DNA from: Candidatus Saccharimonadota bacterium
Lineage (GTDB): Bacteria; Patescibacteriota; Saccharimonadia; Saccharimonadales; Saccharimonadaceae
Direction of reading: 5' to 3'
Assembly: GCA_017430725.1 (NCBI GenBank)
Contig: JAFRMK010000004.1
Coordinates: 1 to 39,061 of the forward strand
DNA: 39,061 nt
Shown here one piece after another: positions 14,106-21,986 of the stretch (its first letter is position 1; every line of letters begins with the position of its first letter). A program made the position numbers and the translations under genes. A model generated the notes under the pieces. It worked only from the letters and a program-made list of their open reading frames with translations, searched no databases and was not told the DNA's origin.

Positions 14106-14111
14106 ATTATA
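14106..14111 (-). promoter_or_regulatory. -10 box for tRNA-Val (and probably sufCB)
   Basis: TATAAT on the minus strand, 9 bases before the tRNA 5' end. A second TATAAT is 19 bases further upstream (14125-14130). Confidence 0.65.
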
Positions 14112-14173
14112 ACTAATATCTTTCATTATACCGCATTTCTTGGTTGGCTGGAGCGTTAGAAGAGAAATTATGG

Positions 14174-14179
14174 TAAAAT
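14174..14179 (+). promoter_or_regulatory. Leaderless-type promoter of thrS
   Basis: TGG-TAAAAT, then 7 bases, then ATG; no ribosome site. Confidence 0.7.
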
Positions 14180-14186
14180 TACTGAT

Positions 14187-15929
14187 ATGGAACTGATTGA
14201 GAGAATGCGCCACTCGTTGAGTCATGTGATGGCGAGTGCGGTAAAAAATTTGTACGGCGCCGAGACGGAGTTGAGGTTTGGGGTTGGTCCGGCAATCGAA
14301 AATGGCTTTTATTATGATATTGATTTCGGGGACGCGAAGGTTTCGGAAAGTGATTTGAAGAAGATTGAAAAAGAAATGCGTAAAATAATTGCGCAAAAAT
14401 TGCCGATTGTGCGAAGCGAGAAGTCACGGGCGGAGGCGCTGGCTTGGGCGGATGAGAATCATCAGGGCTATAAGCGTGAATTGATTGAAGAATTGCCCGA
14501 TGATGAGGTGATTTCGTTCTATACATTGGGCGATTTTGAGGACTTGTGCCGTGGGCCGCATGTCGAAAATACCGGCGAGCTGGGCGTGTTTAAGTTGGAC
14601 AGGATTGCTGGCGCATATTGGAAGGGCGACGAAAAGCGTGAGATGCTGACGCGGATTTATGGTCTGGCTTTTGAAACGCAAGAGGAGATGGACGCATATT
14701 TGGCGCAACGCGAAGAGGCGCGTAAGCGCGACCACCGTAAATTAGGCAAAGAGCTGGGACTGTTTTGTTTTTCGGACTTGGTGGGCGCGGGATTACCGCT
14801 GTTTACGCCGCGTGGAACGGTTTTGCGTGACAAAGTGGCGGAGCTGGCCAACAGTTATCGCGAGCGGTGCGGCTATCAGAAGGTCTGCATTCCGCACATT
14901 GCGGGGATAGATTTATATAAAACTTCTGGACATTTTGAGAAGTTTCCGGAGATGCTTAGGTTTACGAGCTCGGAATCGGGTGATGAATTGGCGTTGAAGC
15001 CGGTAAACTGCCCGCATCATAGCCAGATTTTTGCCAGCGTGCCACGTTCCTATAAGGAGTTGCCGGTGAAGTTTTTGGAGACCACGATGGTCTATCGGGA
15101 CGAGCGAAAAGGCGAGCTGGGCGGTTTGTCTCGGGTGCGAGCAATTACGCAGGATGATTCGCACGTGTTTTGTACCGAAGAGCAGGTGGGCGATATTTTC
15201 GGCGAATTGATTGAATCAGCGAAAGATTTGTACGCTCGCGTGGGGATGAAACTGAAGTTGCGGCTGTCGTTCCGCGATGACGGTGACGGTTATATCGGTA
15301 CACCGGAAATGTGGGAGAAGGCGCAGAGCTCAATTCAAGCGATGGCGGAAAAATTCCAAATGGATTATTTCATTGGTGAGGGTGAAGCGGCCATGTATGG
15401 ACCGAAAATGGACTTTATGGCGGTGGATGCCTTGGGGCGCGAGTGGCAGTTGGCGACTGTGCAGTTGGACTATGCGATGCCGGCGCGTTTCGGGTTGGAA
15501 TACATCGATGCGGACGGTTCGAAAAAGACGCCGATTATGATTCACTGTGCGCTGATTGGCTCGGTGGAGCGGTTCTTGAGCGTATTTATTGAGCACACGG
15601 CGGGGTGGTTCCCGTTTTGGTGTGCGCCAGAGCAGGTGCGGATTTTGACGATTAATGATTCGGTTAGTGATTATGTGGCGCAGATTCGGGCGGTTTTGGA
15701 CGACCTGGAACTGATGGAGCCGATTGAGCACAATGCGGTGCGCTATACGGTGGATGACCGCAATGAGAGCTTGGGCAAGAAGATTCGCGAGGCGACGAAG
15801 ATGAAGATTCCTTGCGTGCTGATTGTAGGGCCGAAGGATGCCGAGGCCGGAACGGTTAGCGTACGCCTGCGCGATAAAGAAGAGACGGCGGCTTTGGGGG
15901 ATTTGGCGGAATATTTGAAAAAGCTTTAG
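14187..15929 (+). CDS. thrS: Threonyl-tRNA synthetase lacking the TGS domain
   Basis: 580 residues. It begins directly in the N2 editing domain with RHSLSHVMA (H9, H13 of HxxxH) and later CRGPHV, then the class II catalytic core: motif 1 around GYQKVCIPHI, zinc ligand Cys in PVNCPHH, motif 2 MVYRDERKGELGGLSRVRAITQDDSHVF, motif 3 IHCALIGSVERFLSVFIEHTAG, and a C-terminal anticodon-binding domain (about 485-580). Usual ThrS has about 635-645 residues with an N-terminal TGS (ubiquitin-like) domain; here nothing upstream can encode it because the promoter abuts the ATG. Editing and catalytic residues are retained, so it should charge tRNA-Thr and hydrolyse Ser-tRNA-Thr. Two tRNA-Thr genes are in the same window. 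Confidence 0.97.
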   Translation: MELIERMRHSLSHVMASAVKNLYGAETELRFGVGPAIENGFYYDIDFGDAKVSESDLKKIEKEMRKIIAQKLPIVRSEKSRAEALAWADENHQGYKRELIEELPDDEVISFYTLGDFEDLCRGPHVENTGELGVFKLDRIAGAYWKGDEKREMLTRIYGLAFETQEEMDAYLAQREEARKRDHRKLGKELGLFCFSDLVGAGLPLFTPRGTVLRDKVAELANSYRERCGYQKVCIPHIAGIDLYKTSGHFEKFPEMLRFTSSESGDELALKPVNCPHHSQIFASVPRSYKELPVKFLETTMVYRDERKGELGGLSRVRAITQDDSHVFCTEEQVGDIFGELIESAKDLYARVGMKLKLRLSFRDDGDGYIGTPEMWEKAQSSIQAMAEKFQMDYFIGEGEAAMYGPKMDFMAVDALGREWQLATVQLDYAMPARFGLEYIDADGSKKTPIMIHCALIGSVERFLSVFIEHTAGWFPFWCAPEQVRILTINDSVSDYVAQIRAVLDDLELMEPIEHNAVRYTVDDRNESLGKKIREATKMKIPCVLIVGPKDAEAGTVSVRLRDKEETAALGDLAEYLKKL

Positions 15930-15958
15930 TGGTTTCTGGAGGTAATTAGCGAGAATTG

Positions 15959-15987
15959 AAAGGCGCGCTCTCGGAGGGCGCCTTTTT
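15959..15987 (+). terminator. Terminator of thrS
   Basis: AAAGGCGC/GCGCCTTT stem (15959-15966/15978-15985) ending in a T-run. Confidence 0.85.
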
Positions 15988-15994
15988 GATGGTG

Positions 15995-16000
15995 TAAAAT
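15995..16000 (+). promoter_or_regulatory. Leaderless-type promoter of the helicase gene
   Basis: TAAAAT 6 bases before ATG 16007, immediately after the thrS terminator. Confidence 0.65.
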
Positions 16001-16006
16001 AGAGAT

Positions 16007-17923
16007 ATGTCTTCGAAGATTTTTGCGGAGTTGAATCAGGCGCAGAAAGAGGCAGTGGAGACTCTGAGTGGACCGCTATTGATTTTGGCCGGCGCGGGAA
16101 GTGGAAAGACCAAGACTCTGACGCATCGGATTGCGAATTTGATCGAGCACGGTGTGCCGCCGTATGAGATTTTGGCGTTGACCTTTACGAATAAGGCTTC
16201 GCGCGAAATGCGTAGTCGGTTAGCAAAACTGCTGGGGGCGGACGATTCGCATGCTTTTATGCCTTGGATGGGGACTTTTCATGCGATTTGTGTGCGGATT
16301 TTGCGAATTGAGGCTGAGAATGTCGGCTTGTCGAAGAACTTTGTGATATATGATACGGATGACAGACTTGCGTTGATAAAACGTGCGATGAAAGAATTGC
16401 AAATCAGCGACAAAAACCTGAAGCCGCGCGCTTGCGAGGCGGCGATTTCGAAGGCCAAGAATGAGGGGCGGTCGGCAGATGAGCTGTTGGCGGAGGCGAT
16501 GTATCCGCAGCAACAGAAAATTGCGGAAGTGTTCGCGCGTTATGAGAAATTACGAAAGAAAGCTGATGCGGTGGATTTTGATGATTTGCTGCTTGAGGTG
16601 GCAAAATTGCTACAGAGCCGGCCGGATATTCGTGAAAAGTGGCGCCAACGTTTTAAGCATATTCTGATTGACGAATATCAGGATACGAACCATATCCAGT
16701 ATCGGATTATGAAGCTTTTGGTGAATGACGAGCGGAACATTTGTTGCGTGGGGGACGATTGGCAGTCGATTTATTCGTGGCGAGGCGCCGACTATACGAA
16801 TATTCTGAATTTTGAACGGGATTTTCCGGGCGCGAAAGTGATCAAGCTGGAGCAGAATTATCGGTCGACGCAGAATATTCTGGATGCGGCACAGAAGGTC
16901 ATCACGAAGAATACGCAACGCAGCGACAAGGTGCTGTATACGAAAGTCGGCAAGGGGGCACCGATTGAGATTCGGGCGTTGCGAGACGAGAAAGAAGAGG
17001 CTGGCTGGGTGGCGCAAATGATTCGACGGAGCGGACGCAGTTTGGGCGATTTTGCGGTGCTGTATCGTACGAACGCGCAGTCGCAGGTTTTTGAGCATGC
17101 ATTTGCTCAGGCCGTGATTCCATACAAGTTGGTGGGCGGGGTGCGTTTTTACGACCGTAAGGAAATCAAGGACATTCTGGCCTATCTGCACTTGATTGTG
17201 AATCCGCTTGATAGCGTTGCCTTGCAGCGGGTGGTGAACGTGCCGGCACGGGGGATTGGTGCAGTGTCATTGCAGAAGATTTTGGCGGGGCGTGACGTGG
17301 AGCTGACCGGGAAGGCGAAGCTGAATTATGAGAAGTTTTTGACGGTATTGCTGGATTTGCGCAGGATGCACGCTAATGCGGTGCAGCCGGCGGAGATAAT
17401 TGAGCGTTTGCTAAAGAAGATTGATTATCGGGAGTATCTGAACGGCGATGAGAAGCTCAAAGCGGAAGAGCGCAACGAGAACGTTACGGCACTGATTGGC
17501 GAAGCAATGAGTTATGCGTCGCTTGATGAGTTTTTGGCGGACGCGGCGCTGATGTCTTCGGCGGATGAGGCGACGGAGGGCGATGCGGTGACTCTGATGA
17601 CGCTGCATGCGGCGAAAGGCTTGGAGTTTCCGGTGGTCTTTTTGGTCGGTATGGAAGAAGGACTGTTGCCGCACGTGCGCTCGATGGACGAATCGGCGGA
17701 GGACGTGGAAGAGGAGCGGCGATTGGCGTATGTGGGGATGACGCGGGCCATGGAGCAGCTTTTCTTGAGTTATGCGCAATCGCGTTTTATGTTCGGCGGG
17801 CGGAGCTATAATTTTCCGTCGCGCTTTCTGCAGGATTTGGGATACAATCCGTATGGCCTGAACGACACAGAAGAAGAGGAATTTGACGTATTTCCGGACG
17901 ACGATTTGCCGGTTTACCACTAG
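16007..17923 (+). CDS. UvrD/PcrA/Rep-type SF1 DNA helicase
   Basis: 638 residues. Q motif LNQAQKEAV, Walker A AGAGSGKT (29-36), motif Ia TFTNKAS, Walker B DEYQDTN, motif III VGDDWQSIYSWRGA, motif IV KLEQNYRST, motif V VTLMTLHAAKGLEF, motif VI YVGMTRA. This 3'-5' translocase acts in nucleotide-excision and mismatch repair, replication restart or clearing of proteins from DNA. It is shorter than typical UvrD/PcrA (about 720-750), mostly because of a reduced 2B region and a short acidic C-terminal tail (EEEEFDVFPDDD) without the usual C-terminal Tudor-like domain. The start is set by the TAAAAT box 6 bases upstream. UvrD, PcrA and Rep cannot be separated by eye. Confidence 0.95.
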   Translation: MSSKIFAELNQAQKEAVETLSGPLLILAGAGSGKTKTLTHRIANLIEHGVPPYEILALTFTNKASREMRSRLAKLLGADDSHAFMPWMGTFHAICVRILRIEAENVGLSKNFVIYDTDDRLALIKRAMKELQISDKNLKPRACEAAISKAKNEGRSADELLAEAMYPQQQKIAEVFARYEKLRKKADAVDFDDLLLEVAKLLQSRPDIREKWRQRFKHILIDEYQDTNHIQYRIMKLLVNDERNICCVGDDWQSIYSWRGADYTNILNFERDFPGAKVIKLEQNYRSTQNILDAAQKVITKNTQRSDKVLYTKVGKGAPIEIRALRDEKEEAGWVAQMIRRSGRSLGDFAVLYRTNAQSQVFEHAFAQAVIPYKLVGGVRFYDRKEIKDILAYLHLIVNPLDSVALQRVVNVPARGIGAVSLQKILAGRDVELTGKAKLNYEKFLTVLLDLRRMHANAVQPAEIIERLLKKIDYREYLNGDEKLKAEERNENVTALIGEAMSYASLDEFLADAALMSSADEATEGDAVTLMTLHAAKGLEFPVVFLVGMEEGLLPHVRSMDESAEDVEEERRLAYVGMTRAMEQLFLSYAQSRFMFGGRSYNFPSRFLQDLGYNPYGLNDTEEEEFDVFPDDDLPVYH

Positions 17924-17928
17924 CGACA

Positions 17929-17957
17929 TTGACTTTTTTGGTAAAATGTGATATACT
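17929..17957 (+). promoter_or_regulatory. Promoter of the DUF1704-like gene
   Basis: TTGACT (17929-17934), 17-base spacer, TATACT (17952-17957). The leader of about 55 bases holds a small GTCTC/GAGAC hairpin (17973-17988) and a strong ribosome site. Confidence 0.75.
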
Positions 17958-18018
17958 TAGATAGATATGGCTGTCTCTTTTTTGAGACGGTGAGTACATT
18001 AAAAAGGGGGTGATATCC

Positions 18019-19314
18019 TTGACGAGATATTTTGTCAAGGATTTCAAGGGGGCAGATTGCGACCCCAGGCTTAATTCCCTGATCAGGGAAGTTGCCGATA
18101 CGAAGGTATATGTCCTGCGCGCGGTGCAGCCGGAGAATGTCGAGGACGTGAAAAGACGGTGGCTTCGCGAGGCGTGGCGTGGCAGGTTTACGGACCCGCA
18201 CTTCATGTATGACAGAAGTCGAGCGAAGACTCAACTCTGGAAAGAGGAGGCTTTGCTAGATATGCAGGGGGCGCTGGCCAGCCTGCCGGAGTCGATGAGT
18301 CTTGAGGAAGAATACCTCAAGCGGCTATTAGCTCTGCGGATTAAGGGTCTGCTGGAGAGCGTGGAAGTCTTAAAGGCTTTCGTCGAGGGGGACTCAGCGG
18401 AACTGCGCGAGGCCGTAATAAACAAATACGGTCGGCCGAAGATTCCCGACGCCAAAGATGCGGAGACTTGGTTGCGGCGCGACGCGCCGTATATGGTTTT
18501 CGACGAAGAGTCGGGGGTTTTGCAGAGCTTACGCCTTGACGCGGCACAGGTCGCCGAGGCGATGGTTTGGGCCTTGAAACAGTATCGTCTGGATTATCAT
18601 TACGAGGTGATTGTAGACGAGAAAGCTGTCTTGGTCAGCGTGGCGCATCCGGTTGGCGAAAAGATGGGCCGGATAGTGATTCCGGCGCAGCGCATCTTCA
18701 ACGGCGTGGAAGTGTTGCGATTGATTGGGCATGAGATTGAGTGTCATATTCTTGACGAGATGAATGCTAAATCAATCCTGCACGGGATGCCGAGAGTTAG
18801 TAGTGAGTTAATTTCGGAGGGTCGTGCGACCGCTTCGGATGCTCAGCTTGAGGCACATTTCCTGGGAGATACGCCGTTATTGCGCGACAAGGCCCGATTG
18901 TTCATCATGACAAGCAAGGCCTTGAGAGGCGAACGCTTTGGCGATTTGGCGCGATGGGCGCATGAAAGCGTGCGTTCGGACATTACTGACCGCCGTGATT
19001 CGCTGGAAGAAGCTTGGCGACTGGCTTATCGGGTGATGCGGGGTGCTTCTGACGGGCGCAATCCGTATGGATATGCGTTTACGAAGGAATACTCGTATTA
19101 TGCCGGCTATCGGTATGTCCAAGATTTTGAAGGTTCGGCGGTTTGGCTGGCCAGCGGATTATCGACTGATAATGAGCTGCGAGCGCTGTCCGAGCGCTAT
19201 GAGCTGACAAGCGAAGACTTGCCGTGGTCGCCAAAGAAGCTTGCCTGGAGTGAGGAATTGAGAGACATTCTTTTCCGGCTTGCCGGCGAGACGCCACTCA
19301 AGACTGAAAAGTAG
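18019..19314 (+). CDS. DUF1704/MATCAP-like putative metallopeptidase
   Basis: 431 residues. The core has LRLIGHEIECHILDEMN, an HExxxH zinc motif (H238-H243), followed about 20 residues later by ELISEGRATASDAQLEAHF, which resembles the (Q/N)EGLA motif that supplies the third metal ligand in the DUF1704/KIAA0895 family. Vertebrate members (MATCAP) are tubulin carboxypeptidases; bacterial members are uncharacterised. The N-terminal 190 residues are helical and the C-terminus contains an aromatic stretch KEYSYYAGYRYVQDF. No signal peptide, so probably cytoplasmic. TTG 18019 is chosen because AAGGGGGTGAT, an almost full-length anti-16S match, lies just before it; GTG 18010 would overlap that site. 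Peptidase activity is inferred from motif similarity. Confidence 0.78.
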   Translation: MTRYFVKDFKGADCDPRLNSLIREVADTKVYVLRAVQPENVEDVKRRWLREAWRGRFTDPHFMYDRSRAKTQLWKEEALLDMQGALASLPESMSLEEEYLKRLLALRIKGLLESVEVLKAFVEGDSAELREAVINKYGRPKIPDAKDAETWLRRDAPYMVFDEESGVLQSLRLDAAQVAEAMVWALKQYRLDYHYEVIVDEKAVLVSVAHPVGEKMGRIVIPAQRIFNGVEVLRLIGHEIECHILDEMNAKSILHGMPRVSSELISEGRATASDAQLEAHFLGDTPLLRDKARLFIMTSKALRGERFGDLARWAHESVRSDITDRRDSLEEAWRLAYRVMRGASDGRNPYGYAFTKEYSYYAGYRYVQDFEGSAVWLASGLSTDNELRALSERYELTSEDLPWSPKKLAWSEELRDILFRLAGETPLKTEK

Positions 19315-19327
19315 CCCCCAAGAAAAT

Positions 19328-19355
19328 ACCGCTCGGATGATTCCGGGCGGTTTTT
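19328..19355 (+). terminator. Terminator of the DUF1704-like gene
   Basis: 10-bp stem ACCGCTCGGA/TCCGGGCGGT (19328-19337/19342-19351, one T-G pair), 4-base loop and T-run. Confidence 0.9.
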
Positions 19356-19369
19356 CATGAATTGCTACA

Positions 19370-19455
19370 TGGTGCTGGGAGTAGGAGTCGAACCTACGAA
19401 GGCCGAAGCCGGCAGATTTACAGTCTGATGCGTTTGACCACTTCGCTATCCCAGC
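19370..19455 (-). tRNA. tRNA-Tyr(GTA)
   Basis: 86 nt class II tRNA with encoded CCA, long variable arm GCCGGCTTCGGCC, acceptor GCTGGGA/TCCCAGC and anticodon loop CTGTAAA giving GTA. Confidence 0.96.
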
Positions 19456-19465
19456 GACTGGGATA

Positions 19466-19471
19466 ATATTA
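19466..19471 (-). promoter_or_regulatory. Extended -10 box for tRNA-Tyr
   Basis: TGC-TAATAT on the minus strand, 10 bases before the tRNA start; a TATTAT at 19468-19463 is an alternative. Confidence 0.5.
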
Positions 19472-19565
19472 GCATAAAACAGCGTAAGTCGCAATCCGTC
19501 GGCAGGCAAGCCTGGACGAGCAGCGGCGCGCCAGAAAATCCTTTGCATAAGACGTGGTTATATGA

Positions 19566-19628
19566 TATAATTACAGAGATAATAGCTCAGCAAGAGGCAA
19601 AAAGATTCAAAAAGATTGCGCTCTTGCT
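19566..19628 (+). promoter_or_regulatory. rpsF promoter and leader hairpin
   Basis: TGA-TATAAT at 19566-19571 followed by a leader of about 70 bases. AGCAAGAG (19589-19596) pairs perfectly with CTCTTGCT (19621-19628), ending 7 bases before the AAAGGAG ribosome site. An S6:S18 autoregulatory leader would be expected at this place, but I do not see its conserved CCG bulge, so this is only a position-based suggestion. Confidence 0.55.
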
Positions 19629-19646
19629 TTAACCAAAGGAGTGTTC

Positions 19647-20000
19647 ATGCGAGAATACGAATTAACCGTGCTCGTTCATCCGGATTTAGAGATGAATCTT
19701 GAGGCGGCGACCGACAAAGTGAAAGCTTTGATTGAGGCGAACGGGGGGAAAATCACCAAGGAAAATAACGAGGGGAAGAAGAAGCTCGCCTACCAAATCA
19801 AAAAGCAGGACTTTGCGGTTTATTATTACTATGAGGTGGAGTTGCCGGCACCGGCACCAGCGAAGATTTCATCGGTGTTGAACATCACTGATGAGGTGAT
19901 TCGGTACCTGTTGGTGGCCAAAGACCCACGACGCGAAAAAATGCTTGCGAAGCGCCAAGAGCGCAAAGCGCAAGAAGAAGCAAGCAAAGAGGAGGAATAA
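19647..20000 (+). CDS. rpsF: Ribosomal protein S6
   Basis: 117 residues with the S6 pattern: MREYELTVLVHPDL at the start, KKLAYQIKKQDFAVYYYYEVELPA in the middle and ITDEVIRYLLVAKDPRR toward the end. Binds S18 and the 16S platform in the 30S subunit. AAAGGAG precedes ATG 19647; a GTG 6 bases upstream lies in the ribosome site. First gene of rpsF-ssb-rpsR-efp-miaA, spaced 2-20 bases apart or overlapping. Confidence 0.97.
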   Translation: MREYELTVLVHPDLEMNLEAATDKVKALIEANGGKITKENNEGKKKLAYQIKKQDFAVYYYYEVELPAPAPAKISSVLNITDEVIRYLLVAKDPRREKMLAKRQERKAQEEASKEEE

Positions 20001-20002
20001 AA

Positions 20003-20443
20003 ATGGCACGCGGTTTTAGCAAAGCAATCATTATGGGAAATTTAACCCGGGATCCAGAACTTCGTTCGACTTCGACCGGTTCGCAAGTTTGCGGCTTTAC
20101 GGTGGCGGTAAACCGTAGCTACAAAGACAGCTCTGGCAACCAGCAAGAACAAGTTTCGTTTATCGACTGTTCGGCTTGGGGCAAAGCGGGTGAAATCATT
20201 GCGCAGTATGCCAAAAAAGGCAGCGGAATTATGGTTTCAGGCCGTTTGGACCAGCGCAGCTGGGAAGATAAGGAAGGCCAGAAGCGCTCACGCGTTGAAA
20301 TCAACGTGGAAGACTTTAATTTCATTGGTGGCGGCAACGGTGGCAATGATGGCGCCGGCGCAAAATCAGCTAGCGCCAGTCAGGATGTTGCGCCAGATGA
20401 CATCAGTGATGAGCCGATTGATTTAAGCGAGATTCCGTTTTAA
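20003..20443 (+). CDS. ssb: Single-stranded DNA-binding protein
   Basis: 146 residues: an OB-fold (1-108) with ARGFSKAIIMGNLTRDPELRST, VAVNRSYKD, SFIDCSAWGKAGE and VSGRLDQRSWEDKEGQKRSRVEI, then a Gly/Asn/Ala-rich linker and the acidic tip DLSEIPF, which is the DDDIPF-type peptide that recruits repair and replication partners. Tetrameric ssDNA protector. GGAGGAAT lies before the ATG, 2 bases after the rpsF stop. Position between rpsF and rpsR is the classic bacterial order. Confidence 0.97.
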   Translation: MARGFSKAIIMGNLTRDPELRSTSTGSQVCGFTVAVNRSYKDSSGNQQEQVSFIDCSAWGKAGEIIAQYAKKGSGIMVSGRLDQRSWEDKEGQKRSRVEINVEDFNFIGGGNGGNDGAGAKSASASQDVAPDDISDEPIDLSEIPF

Positions 20444-20455
20444 GAAAGGAAAGAG

Positions 20456-20653
20456 ATGAAACGTTATAAAAATGATCCAAATATGTATTTCGACTACCGC
20501 GACGTGAAGACGTTGCAGCGCTATGTTGATGCGTACGGTCGGATTGAGCCGATTTCAAAGACTGGTCTTTCGGCGAAACAACAACGCCAATTGGCCGTAG
20601 CAGTGAAGCGGGCGCGACATTTGGCTCTGATGCCGTTTGTCGCCGCAGCATAG
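20456..20653 (+). CDS. rpsR: Ribosomal protein S18
   Basis: 65 residues, near the family's usual 70-75 length. [50 protein letters not shown] is the S18 core that docks with S6. Ribosome site AGGAAAG; part of the rpsF operon. Confidence 0.97.
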   Translation: MKRYKNDPNMYFDYRDVKTLQRYVDAYGRIEPISKTGLSAKQQRQLAVAVKRARHLALMPFVAAA

Positions 20654-20663
20654 GGGGCGGGTG

Positions 20664-21224
20664 ATGTACGGACCGACAGATTTGAAGAAGAACACCCTGA
20701 TTACTTTGGATGGGCAACCATACAAGGTGGTTGAATACGCCCAAAAAGTGATGGGGCGGGGTGGTAGTATCGTGAACGTGAAGGTCAAGAATCTGATTAC
20801 GGGCGCCTTGTTGCCGAAGACTTTTAAGGGGCAGGAAAAGATTGAGCCGGCCGAGGTGACGAATCGCACCGTGCAATATCTGTACAACGATGGCGAGAAG
20901 TTTTATTTCATGGACCCGGCAAGTTTTGAGCAATATGAGCTGCCAGCTGATATGGTGGGCGATGCCAAGGACTTCATGAAAGACGGCAATGAGGTAGATA
21001 TTCAATTCTACAATGATGCGCCGATTAATCTAGCCTTGCCAAAAAATGTCTGGCTGAAGGTGGAATACACCGAGACGGCAGTGAAGGGCGACACATCTTC
21101 TTCTATCGTGAAGGATGCGCGACTGGAGACTGGCGTGACAGTGAAGGTCCCGGCCTTTATTAAGACGGGTGATGTAATTTCAGTTGACACCGAGAGCTAC
21201 GCCTATCGTGAGCGACAAAAATAA
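20664..21224 (+). CDS. efp: Elongation factor P, arginine-tip type
   Basis: 186 residues, normal length, three beta-barrel domains: KOW-like N-domain (MYGPTDLKKNTLITLDGQPYKVVEYAQKVMGRGGSIVNVKVKNL), OB domain (about 65-125) and C-terminal OB domain ending AYRERQ. It rescues ribosomes stalled at proline runs. At the tip of domain I the residue normally modified (Lys34 in E. coli) is Arg, in MGRGGS. Arginine-tip EF-Ps in other bacteria are rhamnosylated by EarP, which is not encoded beside it here. ATG 20664 has GGGGCGGG just upstream and begins 10 bases after rpsR. Confidence 0.95.
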   Translation: MYGPTDLKKNTLITLDGQPYKVVEYAQKVMGRGGSIVNVKVKNLITGALLPKTFKGQEKIEPAEVTNRTVQYLYNDGEKFYFMDPASFEQYELPADMVGDAKDFMKDGNEVDIQFYNDAPINLALPKNVWLKVEYTETAVKGDTSSSIVKDARLETGVTVKVPAFIKTGDVISVDTESYAYRERQK

Positions 21225-21981
21225 GTCAAAAGTTTTGGTGATACTTGGCCCGACGGGGAGCGGTAAAACCGGTCTTGCGGTTGAGGTGGCGCTGGCTGTG
21301 GCGAAAAAACGGGGCGAGAGCTGTGCGGCGGAGATAATCTCCGCCGATTCTCGTGCCATATATAAAGGTATGAATATCGGGACGGCGAAGCCGACCAAGG
21401 AAGAGCAGTGCGGCGTACCGCATTGGGGGATTGACCTGGTATTGCCGACGGAGCGGTTCACGGCGGTAGATTTTCAGCGTTACGCAAGGCAGAAGATTGC
21501 CGAAATAGAGGCGAGGGGGCATTTGCCGATTATTGTGGGGGGTACGGGCTTGTATATTGATGCATTAGTGTATGACTATAAATTTAATGACGATGTAAAA
21601 AAGACTTGTTCAGACAGACGGGAAATTTGTTCAGATTATGTAATGGTGGGGATTAAATGGCAGCGCGAGGAACTAAAACGGCGTTTGTTGGCGCGTTCGC
21701 GCAATTTATTTGCTCAGGACATCGAGGCCGAGACGCGACGGTTGGTCGAGCGGTACGGCTTGGACTGTCCGGCGCTGACGGCGGACATTTATCCAATTGT
21801 GTGGGAGATGATGAGCGGGCAAGTCAGCAGGGAAGAGGCAATACGGCGGAATGCGACCAAGGATTGGCAATTAGCTAAACGACAGCTGACTTGGTTTAAG
21901 CGGAACAAGAATATTCATTGGCTTGAACCGTCGGAGGCAAAAGACTGGATATTAAATTGTGCATTGTGTGCTAAAATGTAG
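21208..21981 (+). CDS. miaA: tRNA dimethylallyltransferase
   Basis: About 257 residues from GTG 21208, which overlaps efp by 17 bases; the family is usually 300-320. P-loop ILGPTGSGKT, IISADSRAIYKGMNIGTAKP, HWGIDLV, FTAVDFQRYA, LPIIVGGTGLYIDALVY and the C-terminal KRQLTWFKRNKNIHWLE are all present. It adds the isopentenyl group to A37 of tRNAs reading UNN codons; tRNA-Tyr in this window has A37 in AAA context. The insert domain is shortened. The start could instead be a TTG at 21184. Last gene of the rpsF unit. Confidence 0.93.
   Translation: MSDKNKSKVLVILGPTGSGKTGLAVEVALAVAKKRGESCAAEIISADSRAIYKGMNIGTAKPTKEEQCGVPHWGIDLVLPTERFTAVDFQRYARQKIAEIEARGHLPIIVGGTGLYIDALVYDYKFNDDVKKTCSDRREICSDYVMVGIKWQREELKRRLLARSRNLFAQDIEAETRRLVERYGLDCPALTADIYPIVWEMMSGQVSREEAIRRNATKDWQLAKRQLTWFKRNKNIHWLEPSEAKDWILNCALCAKM
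21972..21977 (+). promoter_or_regulatory. Leaderless-type promoter of the wHTH gene
   Basis: TGC-TAAAAT (box at 21972-21977) lies inside the end of miaA, 9 bases before ATG 21987. Confidence 0.6.
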
Positions 21982-21986
21982 TTAAG

